Notes under the pieces: generated by a model
Database searches by the model: none
The model's input: only the letters and a program-made list of their open reading frames with translations
Told to the model about the DNA's origin: nothing
Part shown: in pieces, positions 1-6,134 of the stretch
Position numbering within the stretch: the first letter of the stretch is position 1
How the letters are laid out: every line of letters starts with the position of its first letter
Origin: Spirochaetia bacterium
Lineage (GTDB): Bacteria; Spirochaetota; Spirochaetia; Treponematales; Treponemataceae
Direction of reading: 5' to 3'
Assembly: GCA_900770075.1 (NCBI GenBank)
Contig: CAAGIZ010000245.1
Coordinates: 1-17,576, forward strand
Length of the DNA: 17,576 nucleotides
Program-made: the position numbers and the translations under genes

Positions 1-37
1 TCTAGAAATTCGCTAAAGCGACTTTCCAGAGAGTGCC

Positions 38-81
38 TGCGAGTTTTAAGTCGTTGTAATAGCACAACTTAAAACATCGCA
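38..81 (+). repeat. Long imperfect hairpin upstream of rpoZ
   Basis: An arm TGCGAGTTTTAAG (38-50) pairs with CTTAAAACATCGCA (68-81), with one bulged A. Inside it, TTGT (54-57) and ACAA (64-67) can extend the stem. A smaller hairpin TCGCT-AA-AGCGA lies just before it, at about 10-21. Together with the palindrome at 95-118 this makes almost the whole first 120 bases self-complementary. I see no gene here. It could be the tail of an intergenic repeat or a structured 5' leader. The structure is read directly; the role is unknown. Confidence 0.45.
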
Positions 82-94
82 TTTTCAAAGTTAT

Positions 95-133
95 CTCTAA
101 AAATTGCAATTTTTAGAGGTTCCCATTTTTTTT
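95..133 (+). terminator. Perfect 24-bp palindrome followed by a T run
   Basis: Positions 95-118 are a perfect palindrome with half-site CTCTAAAAATTG, followed after 7 bases by eight Ts (126-133). It resembles an intrinsic terminator, but the stem is AT-rich and the T run is not adjacent, so it may be weak. It lies 22 bases before the rpoZ start. It could end transcription from a gene left of the window or act as an attenuator in the rpoZ leader. Confidence 0.4.
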
Positions 134-154
134 ACGCTTTTGGGGGAAGGGATA

Positions 155-352
155 ATGATTTTTCCTTTGGAACAGCTTGTAAAATTTACCGGAAACGTTT
201 ACGAGATAACTGTTGCTTCAAGCCGTCGCGCCTATCAGCTGGCAATGATGAAGGATGCTGAAATTGACCGCAACGATGGTAAGGTTGTGTCTCTCGCAGC
301 AAAGCAGGTTTTTAACAACGTTATTCAGTACAAGAAAATCGAACAAAAGTAA
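155..352 (+). CDS. rpoZ: DNA-directed RNA polymerase omega subunit-like protein
   Basis: This is a 65-residue protein. Its core (residues about 14-60) follows the omega pattern: NVYEITVASSRRAYQL, where omega proteins carry N-x-(F/Y)-E-L-x-x-A-A-x-R-A, then a short charged linker and KVVSLAAKQVFNNVI. Omega binds the beta' subunit and helps assemble or stabilise RNA polymerase. The ATG at 155 was chosen because a purine-rich ribosome site (GGGGGAAGG, 142-150) lies just upstream. An in-frame ATG at 104 would make the protein begin inside the palindrome at 95-118 and add a non-conserved tail, so it is unlikely. The protein is shorter than the roughly 90 residues of E. coli omega, which is common outside Proteobacteria. 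The family match is from memory of the motif and is good but not certain. Confidence 0.72.
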   Translation: MIFPLEQLVKFTGNVYEITVASSRRAYQLAMMKDAEIDRNDGKVVSLAAKQVFNNVIQYKKIEQK

Positions 353-372
353 TTTCCATCAATTCCAAAACC

Positions 373-401
373 TTGACTAAAGGCTTTGTTTTGATGATAA
401 T
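373..401 (+). promoter_or_regulatory. Sigma-70-type promoter for the bS22-like gene
   Basis: The -35 is TTGACT (373-378) and the -10 is GATAAT (396-401), separated by exactly 17 bases. Each hexamer matches consensus at five of six positions. The expected transcript start near 408 would give a leader of about 67 bases before the ATG at 475. The promoter sits between rpoZ and the small ribosomal gene, so the latter can be transcribed alone. Confidence 0.65.
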
Positions 402-412
402 TAAAAGGGAAA

Positions 413-458
413 CTTGAGAAACTTCCGTTTTTTTCAAGATACCCTGAATAAATCTTGA
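413..458 (+). other. Mutually exclusive small hairpins in the bS22 leader
   Basis: TCAAGAT (434-440) can pair with ATCTTGA (452-458), a 7-bp stem with an 11-base loop ending 2 bases before the ribosome site AAGGAGTG (461-468). The same TCAAG (434-438) can instead pair with CTTGA (413-417). The two pairings exclude each other. Ribosomal protein mRNAs often carry autoregulatory leaders, but these stems are short and AT-rich, so a function is only a guess. Confidence 0.3.
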
Positions 459-474
459 TTAAGGAGTGCCCATA

Positions 475-564
475 ATGCCTTGTGGTAAAAAAAGAAAGCG
501 CCAGAAGATGGCTACACATAAGCGCAAGAAGATGCTTAGACGCAATCGGCATAAGAGCAAGTAA
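475..564 (+). CDS. Small basic ribosomal protein, bS22 / AURKAIP1-COX24 type
   Basis: This is a 29-residue protein: MPCGKKRKRQKM, then ATHKRKKMLRRNRHKSK. More than half of it is Lys, Arg or His. The K-(K/R)-R-x-K-M-x-x-H-K-x-(K/R)-K-x-(L/R)-R-x-x-R pattern is that of the AURKAIP1/COX24 domain, known as mitoribosomal mS38 and mycobacterial bS22. Members are buried in the small subunit near the decoding-site rRNA. The ATG follows a strong ribosome site AAGGAGTG (461-468) at a normal distance. The gene has its own promoter (373-401) and a strong terminator (601-637), so it is a self-contained unit. It is short enough that automatic gene callers may miss it. The family call rests on the motif and size; the ribosomal role is inferred from homologues. 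Confidence 0.82.
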   Translation: MPCGKKRKRQKMATHKRKKMLRRNRHKSK

Positions 565-600
565 CATCTTTTTTTGGTGTTTTGATATATGCCCGCAGAC

Positions 601-637
601 AGACCGCGACGTTTTTGAACTTCGCGGTCTTTTTTTT
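601..637 (+). terminator. Intrinsic terminator of the bS22-like gene
   Basis: A 9-bp perfect stem AGACCGCGA (601-609) / TCGCGGTCT (622-630) encloses a 12-base loop and runs directly into eight Ts (630-637). It lies 36 bases after the stop codon. The structure is typical of Rho-independent termination. Confidence 0.9.
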
Positions 638-856
638 ACGCAGGAGCTGTGCGGCAGGGGGTGGAAGAGCGGGCGCAGGCCCGTTCGGGGATGTCCTGAA
701 AGAATAAAATGGGGTGGTTGAGCCTGCCGAAACCACCATGTTTAGTGCTGGCGAACTTTCTGCGGACTCAATGACCATGCTGAAATATAATTTACCGGAC
801 ATCCCCGAATGAAGGCGCGGAAGACGCCGGAACTCTGGAAGACCCGGTTTTTGCGG
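638..856 (+). repeat. Dispersed intergenic repeat, copy 1 (long hairpin form)
   Basis: This copy fills the 380-base gap between the bS22 gene and dxs, in which I see no credible gene. The left part holds GGGGTGGA and GCGCAGGCCCG (657-683). A long inverted repeat follows: TTCGGGGATGTCC (684-696) and GGACATCCCCGAA (797-809), 100 bases apart. The right part is TGAAGGCGCGGAAGACGC... GGAAC (810-829) and AAGACCCGG (839-847). The left and right parts match copies at 7831-7923 and, reversed, 10982-11061. A further small hairpin TTTTTGC-GGA-GCAAAAA lies at 848-864. The remainder up to 944 is T-rich and holds the dxs promoter. Confidence 0.65.
713..737 (+). repeat. REP-like palindrome nested in repeat copy 1
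   Basis: GGTGGTT (713-719) and AACCACC (731-737) form a 7-bp stem around GAGCCTGCCGA. It lies in the 100-base loop between the arms of the copy 1 inverted repeat. It resembles the GGTTTCG(A/G)CA(G/A)GCTCAACC-type palindromes seen scattered in many bacterial genomes, as far as I remember. It may be a second small element inserted into the first. No other copy is visible in this window. Confidence 0.4.
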
Positions 857-944
857 AGCAAAAAGCCGCCCTGAAAAAAAACAAGCCTGTTCCTTTTGTT
901 TTTTCTTTTTTTTATGGGAACTATGCTTTATTATAGAGAATGTT

Positions 945-2927
945 ATGTTGCTTTCCAGAATTAATTCCCCTGAGGATTTAAAGAGGCTTTCGAAGGTTCA
1001 GCTGCCGCTTCTTTCGGAAGAAATCAGAAAAAAAATAATTGAAGTTGTCGGGAAAAACGGCGGTCATCTGGCTTCCAATCTTGGGGTTGTGGAGCTTACC
1101 ATTGCCTTGCACAGGGTTTTTAATTCTCCGGAAGATGCCATAATTTTTGACGTAAGCCACCAGTGTTATGTGCACAAGATGCTGACTGGGCGTTACGAAA
1201 AATTTTCGACCATAAGAAAAAAGGACGGTATTTCCGGGTTTACCAGACGCACGGAAAGTCCCCATGATTTTTTTGACAACGGACACGCTTCTACTTCCAT
1301 TTCCCAGGGACTGGGGCTTTTGGCTGCCTGGGAACTTCAGAAAAAAAACGGCAAGGTTGTGGCTGTTATCGGCGATGGTGCCTTGTCGGGGGGGCTGGCT
1401 CTTGAAGCGATGAATCATGCCGGACAGCTAGGGAAAAACCTGATAGTCGTACTGAACGACAACAAAATGTCCATAAGTCCCAACACGGGAGCGGTTTCCA
1501 AGTATCTTTCCAAGCTTACCATGTCCGGTTTTTACCAGAACATAAGGCATAAAATCGATCTTGCCGTTTCCAAAATTCCCAATTCCAGCCGGCATATCGG
1601 AAAATTTCTGTACAGGTTTAAGAGGTGCCTGAAGGCTCTTTTTCTGTGCAACAATTTTTTTACTGACCTGGGCTTTGAGTATGTAGGACCCTTGGACGGT
1701 CACGACATTGGAGAACTGGAAAAGGTCTTTAGAAACGTAAAGAAGCTTAAGGGACCGGTGGTGGTTCACGTGGTTACGAAAAAGGGCAAGGGCTACTCTC
1801 CTGCAGAAAATGATCCTGCTGCCTTCCACGGAATAGGGCCTTTCTTGATTTCTGACGGGCAGGTTGAGCATTTTGATACCATGAGCTTTACTGAATGTTT
1901 CAGCCAGTCCATGATTGAGCTTGCAGAAAAAAACGAAAAGATTGCTGCCATTACCGCTGCCATGGCAAAGGGAACTGGGCTGGACGCTTTTGCAAGGCAC
2001 TTTCCCGACAGGTTTTTTGACGTGGGAATTGCCGAGGAGCATGCCGTAACCTTTGCTTCGGGGCTTGCTGCCGGGGGGCTGAAACCTGTGGTGGCGGTGT
2101 ATTCCACCTTTATGCAGAGGGCTGTGGATCAGATTATTCACGATGTTGCCCTGCCGAACCTGCCTGTGGTGTTCTGCCTTGACAGGGCGGGAATCGTTCC
2201 CAGCGACGGAGAAACCCATCAGGGAATGTTTGACATTGCCCTTTTGAGGCCTGTTCCCGGTCTGAAAATTCTTTCTCCGGCAACTGCTGAAGATTTGAAA
2301 CTTTGCCTTCAGTGGGCTTTTTCTCAAAACTGTCCTGTCGTACTGCGCTACCCGAAATCTGCCTGTCCTACGGAACTGAAGTGTTTTTCCAGAAAAGTTG
2401 AAAACGGCAGGGGCGTTTATGTGAGTTGCGAGGAATTTGCCCTGAATTTAAGCCTGAAGTTTGACGGAAGCGGATTTGAAGGAAATGTCCCGGATGAAGG
2501 GGCTTCGGAAGATGAACGGACAGAAAAAAAATCTGTGAAAAAGGACGGAAAAAACAAGTCCATGCTCTTTGTTGCCACAGGAAGCATGCTTTCGGAGGTG
2601 ATTCAGGCTTCCCGCAGCCTGATGATTGAAAACATTCAGGCGGACATCTATTCCCTGAGGTTTTTGACGGACCTTGATATTGACGAAATTTTTTCCCTTG
2701 CTGAGGGGCGGGACGGGGTTGTCTTTGTTGAGGACGGCGTGAGGTCTGGCGGAATCGGGGAAGCGCTGGAGCAGGAATTTTTTAAACGGGGATTTAGGAG
2801 AACGGCGGTTAAGGCTTTGCCGGAGAGTTTTTTGAGTCAGGGAACCCGTTCTGAAATCTGTGAGGCAACGGGACTGGATCCAAGAAGCCTTGCTGAATGT
2901 GCTTATAAGGTGGTATACAAAAAATGA
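945..2927 (+). CDS. dxs: 1-deoxy-D-xylulose-5-phosphate synthase
   Basis: This 660-residue cytoplasmic enzyme condenses pyruvate and glyceraldehyde 3-phosphate to DXP, the first step of the MEP isoprenoid pathway and a source for thiamine and pyridoxal. Visible motifs are the substrate-site GHASTS (113-118), the thiamine diphosphate motif GDGA (143-146) with NDNKMSIS (171-178), the second-domain GIAEEHAVTFASG with catalytic Glu364, and DRAGIVPSDGETHQG (413-427). A C-terminal transketolase domain starts near residue 539. An acidic/basic insert at about 505-538, between the last two domains, makes it longer than the usual 620-640 residues. The ATG at 945 has no clear ribosome site; a TATTAT hexamer ends 10 bases before it. 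It is the first gene of the dxs-folP-cdaA-cdaR unit and overlaps folP by 4 bases (ATGA). Confidence 0.96.
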   Translation: MLLSRINSPEDLKRLSKVQLPLLSEEIRKKIIEVVGKNGGHLASNLGVVELTIALHRVFNSPEDAIIFDVSHQCYVHKMLTGRYEKFSTIRKKDGISGFTRRTESPHDFFDNGHASTSISQGLGLLAAWELQKKNGKVVAVIGDGALSGGLALEAMNHAGQLGKNLIVVLNDNKMSISPNTGAVSKYLSKLTMSGFYQNIRHKIDLAVSKIPNSSRHIGKFLYRFKRCLKALFLCNNFFTDLGFEYVGPLDGHDIGELEKVFRNVKKLKGPVVVHVVTKKGKGYSPAENDPAAFHGIGPFLISDGQVEHFDTMSFTECFSQSMIELAEKNEKIAAITAAMAKGTGLDAFARHFPDRFFDVGIAEEHAVTFASGLAAGGLKPVVAVYSTFMQRAVDQIIHDVALPNLPVVFCLDRAGIVPSDGETHQGMFDIALLRPVPGLKILSPATAEDLKLCLQWAFSQNCPVVLRYPKSACPTELKCFSRKVENGRGVYVSCEEFALNLSLKFDGSGFEGNVPDEGASEDERTEKKSVKKDGKNKSMLFVATGSMLSEVIQASRSLMIENIQADIYSLRFLTDLDIDEIFSLAEGRDGVVFVEDGVRSGGIGEALEQEFFKRGFRRTAVKALPESFLSQGTRSEICEATGLDPRSLAECAYKVVYKK

Positions 2928-3742
2928 TTTCGCTAAAACTTGCAGACAGAATTATCTCTACGGAAAAACCTGCCCTTGTGATGGGCATAGTCAATGCTAC
3001 TCCTGATTCTTTCTGGGAAAAAAGCCGGGGCGGAGCGGAGATGGCTCTAAGGCAGATTGAGGAGGGGGCTGACATAATCGACCTGGGGGCTGAATCTACG
3101 AGGCCCGGCTCCCATTATGTAAGCGAAGATGAACAGATAGAGCGGCTTGTGCCTGTTCTTCGGGAGATTCGCCGTCATTCTGATATTCCTGTTTCCATAG
3201 ATACCCGGAAATCTGCCGTGATGAAAGCCTGCCTTGACGAGGGAGCGGATATTTTGAACGATGTTTCTGCCCTGGAAGACGACGGAAGTCTTGCCGGTCT
3301 TTGTGCAGCGGCGAAAATTCCTGTCATACTTATGCACAAGCGGCTTACCCCGGACGTGATGCAGGACAACACCGATTATGCCGACGTCTTTAAGGAGGTT
3401 GATTCCTACCTTTCTGAAAGGGTTGAATATGCTTTGAAACAGGGCATATCTTCTGATAAAATAATCCTTGATCCTGGAATAGGCTTCGGGAAAAACACGG
3501 CAGATAACTGTACGCTTATAAAAAAGTGCGGTCAGCTTTGCACTTCCCGATACCCTGTTCTGATGGCTCTTTCGAGAAAAACGGTAATCGGTCAGCTTTG
3601 CGGCAGGGAAGTTCAGGACAGGTTGGCCGGGACTCTGGCAGCAGACCTTCTTGCGGTATTGAACGGTGCTTCCCTTGTTCGGGTGCACGACGTAAGGGAA
3701 ACCGTTGATTCTCTGAATGTCTTAAAAGGTATCGGGGCATAG
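2924..3742 (+). CDS. folP: Dihydropteroate synthase
   Basis: This 272-residue TIM-barrel enzyme joins p-aminobenzoate to hydroxymethyl-dihydropterin diphosphate in folate synthesis and is the sulfonamide target. All the signature segments are present: MGIVNATPDSF (20-30), IIDLGAESTRPG (51-62), SIDTRK (91-96), NDVSA (112-116), ILDPGIGFGK (181-190), ALSRKTVIG (215-223) and RVHDVRE (253-259). Family members usually have GIxNxTPDSFS with a glycine-rich loop; here the loop is WEKSRGG, still plausible. The start overlaps the dxs stop (ATGA), so translation is probably coupled. cdaA begins 2 bases after its stop. Length is normal for the family. Confidence 0.95.
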   Translation: MISLKLADRIISTEKPALVMGIVNATPDSFWEKSRGGAEMALRQIEEGADIIDLGAESTRPGSHYVSEDEQIERLVPVLREIRRHSDIPVSIDTRKSAVMKACLDEGADILNDVSALEDDGSLAGLCAAAKIPVILMHKRLTPDVMQDNTDYADVFKEVDSYLSERVEYALKQGISSDKIILDPGIGFGKNTADNCTLIKKCGQLCTSRYPVLMALSRKTVIGQLCGREVQDRLAGTLAADLLAVLNGASLVRVHDVRETVDSLNVLKGIGA

Positions 3743-3743
3743 A

Positions 3744-4559
3744 TTGAACGCTTTTGAAAATTTAATTCACTTTTACGATTTTGTAAGGCCGGTTCTGGAT
3801 ATAGGTATAATGGCTTTTTTTCTATACAAGGCCTACGAAATAATCGTAAAGACAAATGCACTTCAAATCATAAAGGCTGCCATTATCGTTGCAATGGCTT
3901 ATGCGGTGGCTCTTTTGCTGAACCTTTCCATGGTTTTGTGGGTTCTTCAGAAACTGGCACCGGGGCTTGTGGTCTGTTTTGCCATTGTTTTTCAGCCTGA
4001 ACTTAGGAAGGTGTTTTTAAAAATCGGGCAGAGCCAGTGGTTCACCTTTGGAAACCGGTCGAAGCATACCTATGTGGACACTGTAATCATTGCTGCGGAG
4101 ATGCTTTCCAAGATGAAGAGGGGAATGCTGGTAGTATTTACAAGACACACGAAGATAGACGACATAATCGAAACAGGAACCCGTCTTGACGCAGACCTTT
4201 CAAGTGCCCTTCTGGTAACCATTTTCGGTCATGACACTCCGCTGCATGACGCTGCCTGCATCGTTCAAAACGGAAAGATAATTTCTGCCGGGTGTTTCCT
4301 GCCTTTAAGCGAGCAGTACGACATAAAAAAGACTTTCGGAACAAGACACCGGGCCGCTCTGGGAATGAGCGAAATAAGCGATGCGGTGGTTCTTGTGGTT
4401 TCTGAGGAATCCGGGGCCATTTCCCTTGCCTATGACAGCCAGCTGCATTACGATCTCAACCCCAATCAGATAACAAAACAGCTGGAAAAACTTCTGGAGA
4501 TGACTCCTGACCAGAAGACGATAGAGGACACGATTGATGAAAATAAAGGAATTTATTGA
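3744..4559 (+). CDS. cdaA: Diadenylate cyclase (cyclic di-AMP synthase), CdaA type
   Basis: This 271-residue inner-membrane enzyme makes c-di-AMP from two ATP. Three hydrophobic segments (about 18-33, 42-62 and 65-84) precede the DAC domain (about 108-230). The domain carries TPLHDAACIV (165-174), where the family normally has the DGA motif, and GTRHRAALGMSE (199-210) with the RHR motif at 201-203, followed by VVSEESGAIS. The glycine of DGA is alanine here (D169-A170-A171), while the catalytic Asp is kept. The start is a TTG at 3744, 2 bases after the folP stop. It gives the normal CdaA N-terminus and no better ATG exists. The 3' end overlaps cdaR, its usual regulator partner. Signalling targets are not visible in the window. 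Confidence 0.92.
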   Translation: MNAFENLIHFYDFVRPVLDIGIMAFFLYKAYEIIVKTNALQIIKAAIIVAMAYAVALLLNLSMVLWVLQKLAPGLVVCFAIVFQPELRKVFLKIGQSQWFTFGNRSKHTYVDTVIIAAEMLSKMKRGMLVVFTRHTKIDDIIETGTRLDADLSSALLVTIFGHDTPLHDAACIVQNGKIISAGCFLPLSEQYDIKKTFGTRHRAALGMSEISDAVVLVVSEESGAISLAYDSQLHYDLNPNQITKQLEKLLEMTPDQKTIEDTIDENKGIY

Positions 4560-5598
4560 CAGGTTTACGGAAAACTGGCCCATAAAGGCAACCTGCATCC
4601 TTCTTGCAGTCTGCATTTACGCTTTTTACACCCTTTCCCTTCAGGATTCCAGGTCTTTTACGGTGCCCCTTAAAGTTAAGACTGGCTCTGGAATAGTGCC
4701 GGCAAGTCCATACCCTTCCAGGGTTAAGGTAAAGCTTAAGGGAAAGACGGAGGAAATCGCTTCCATACAGAAAGACAATTTTTCTGCCTATCTTGACCTG
4801 AACTATCTTCCGAAAAACGGTTCCTACAAGGTTCCCGTTCTGATTGAACTTCCCCAGGAAGCCCTGCTTTTAGATACTCTGGAAGTGACTGTTTCCCCTC
4901 AGGAAGTGAGCCTTAAAGTTGAAGAAAAAATTTCGGCCTTTGTTTCTGCTTCTCCCCTCATAAATGGAAGTCCTGCCCACGGATATGAGGTTAAAAGCGT
5001 TTCCGTAAAGCCGGACACTGTGGAAATTACTGGTCCCCGCTCCATGGTTGAAAACTGTACGAGGCTTCAGACAAAGCCGGTTTCCGTAAAAAATGCTGAC
5101 AAAAGTTTTGCCGTTTCCGTCATGCCGGAAAATCCCGGTTCCTACCTGAAGTTTAAAAATCCTGAGGAAAAGCTTACGGTAACGGTGGAAGTGGTGCCTG
5201 TGGTTTCTGAAGTCGCCTTTGAAATTCCTACGGTCATGCTGAAGGCTTTGGGTGAAGGTTTTGACGTTTCTCCGAAGACTTTTCCCGGAGAACTTACTCT
5301 TTCGGGAAATCTTTCGGAACTTGAAAAATTCACAGTTTCGGAAAATACTCTTTGGGCGGACGCTGCAGGAATTTCTGAGCCGGGAGTTTACGAGCTTGAC
5401 GTTAAGGCTTTTGTGCCTGCAAAGTTTGCCGTAAAGTCCTTTTCGCCCCAGAAGATAAAGGTGAGCGTAGAAAAACTAAAGACGGCGGACGAATTTGAAG
5501 AAAAGGTCAGGGAGACGGTTCTTCCCCCTGAAACCGGGGAAATTTTCCCTGAAGATGCAGCCGGGGGAATCCCGGAAAACTTAGGAAACACTGATTAA
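4537..5598 (+). CDS. cdaR: YbbR-domain protein, CdaA regulator
   Basis: This 353-residue protein has one N-terminal membrane segment (about 14-33, WPIKATCILLAVCIYAFYTL). A periplasmic part follows, built of repeated YbbR-like beta domains, recognisable from recurring patterns such as V.GP..MV.....L.T.PVSV. The C-terminal tail is acidic and Pro/Gly-rich. In Firmicutes the equivalent CdaR binds CdaA and adjusts c-di-AMP synthesis; the same is likely here because the genes overlap by 23 bases. The ATG at 4537 was preferred over an in-frame TTG at 4534 because the ribosome site AGAGGA (4523-4528) is 8 bases from the ATG. A hairpin covers its stop codon. Confidence 0.88.
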   Translation: MKIKEFIDRFTENWPIKATCILLAVCIYAFYTLSLQDSRSFTVPLKVKTGSGIVPASPYPSRVKVKLKGKTEEIASIQKDNFSAYLDLNYLPKNGSYKVPVLIELPQEALLLDTLEVTVSPQEVSLKVEEKISAFVSASPLINGSPAHGYEVKSVSVKPDTVEITGPRSMVENCTRLQTKPVSVKNADKSFAVSVMPENPGSYLKFKNPEEKLTVTVEVVPVVSEVAFEIPTVMLKALGEGFDVSPKTFPGELTLSGNLSELEKFTVSENTLWADAAGISEPGVYELDVKAFVPAKFAVKSFSPQKIKVSVEKLKTADEFEEKVRETVLPPETGEIFPEDAAGGIPENLGNTD

Positions 5599-5619
5599 TC
5601 GCTTCAAAGTGTTAATCAG
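5591..5619 (+). other. Hairpin covering the cdaR stop codon
   Basis: CTGATTAA (5591-5598, including the TAA stop) pairs perfectly with TTAATCAG (5612-5619) around a 13-base loop. No T run follows, so it is not a standard terminator. A second small hairpin AGGGA-GAAAA-TCCCT lies at 5662-5676. Both are in the 131-base gap before acpS. They may stabilise the upstream mRNA end or partly separate acpS expression. Confidence 0.35.
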
Positions 5620-5729
5620 CACTTCCCTTAGAAACAGCGGGAGAATCTGAAAAAAACGGAAAGGGAGAAAATCCCTGACGGCTCTTTTTATAGAAGCGGT
5701 TTTGACGGGACTGGGAGACGGATTTTGTT

Positions 5730-6116
5730 ATGATATACGGAATTGGAACTGACATTTGCGAAATACATAGGTTTGAAAGATGGCTTAAAAAGCCTGAAAT
5801 GTTCCTCCGCTTTTTTAACGCGGAAGAGCAGCCGGCTTTTTCTGACACTGTGCCTTCTGGAACTGTCTGCCGCCACTATGCTGCCCGTTTTGCAGCAAAA
5901 GAGGCTTTTTCCAAGGCTCTGGGAACCGGCTTGACCGGGTTTTCCCTGAAGGATTTTTATGTTGCAAAGGATGAAATGGGAAAGCCTTTTTTTGTCTTTG
6001 GAGAAGAAACTGAAAAAATTCTTGAAGAGAGGACTGGAAAAAATTCCAAAGTCCATCTTTCTTTGAGCCATGAAAAAGACTATGCTCTTGCTTTTGTCGT
6101 AATAGAAAGTGAATAG
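5730..6116 (+). CDS. acpS: Holo-[acyl-carrier-protein] synthase
   Basis: This 128-residue enzyme transfers 4'-phosphopantetheine from CoA to apo-ACP, which activates fatty acid synthesis. Residue Asp8 in GIGTDI and Glu58 in AARFAAKEAFSKALGTG (51-67) are the magnesium ligands of the family. LSLSHEKDYALAFVV (110-124) is the conserved C-terminal strand pair. Length is typical of the trimeric AcpS group. The ATG at 5730 has a GGAG (5714-5717), rather far at 12 bases. A TTGACG at 5702-5707 could be a -35, but no well-spaced -10 follows, so an own promoter is unproven. The DUF2225 gene starts 18 bases after the stop. Confidence 0.93.
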   Translation: MIYGIGTDICEIHRFERWLKKPEMFLRFFNAEEQPAFSDTVPSGTVCRHYAARFAAKEAFSKALGTGLTGFSLKDFYVAKDEMGKPFFVFGEETEKILEERTGKNSKVHLSLSHEKDYALAFVVIESE

Positions 6117-6134
6117 AAAGGGAGGTGTAAGAAT

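Noticed and set aside
104..154. Longer rpoZ form starting at 104
   Set aside because: It would start inside a perfect palindrome and add 17 non-conserved residues. The ATG at 155 has a ribosome site and gives the omega-like N-terminus.
357..396. Imperfect hairpin after rpoZ as a terminator
   Set aside because: The stem is interrupted by bulges, has no T run, and overlaps the -35 of the next promoter.
809..874. Small ORFs that start with ATG at the same place in each repeat copy (809-874 +, 7871-7954 +, 10899-11015 -)
   Set aside because: Small insertions and deletions between copies shift the reading frame, so the peptides are unrelated. The shared ATG is just part of the repeat consensus (AATGGAGCG). 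The third one ends ATGA over the glycosylase start, which is curious but most likely chance.
1428..2327. Long minus-strand ORF (299 codons) inside dxs, and similar antisense ORFs elsewhere
   Set aside because: It is an antisense shadow of a clear, fully conserved gene. It has no family resemblance, and base usage fits dxs.
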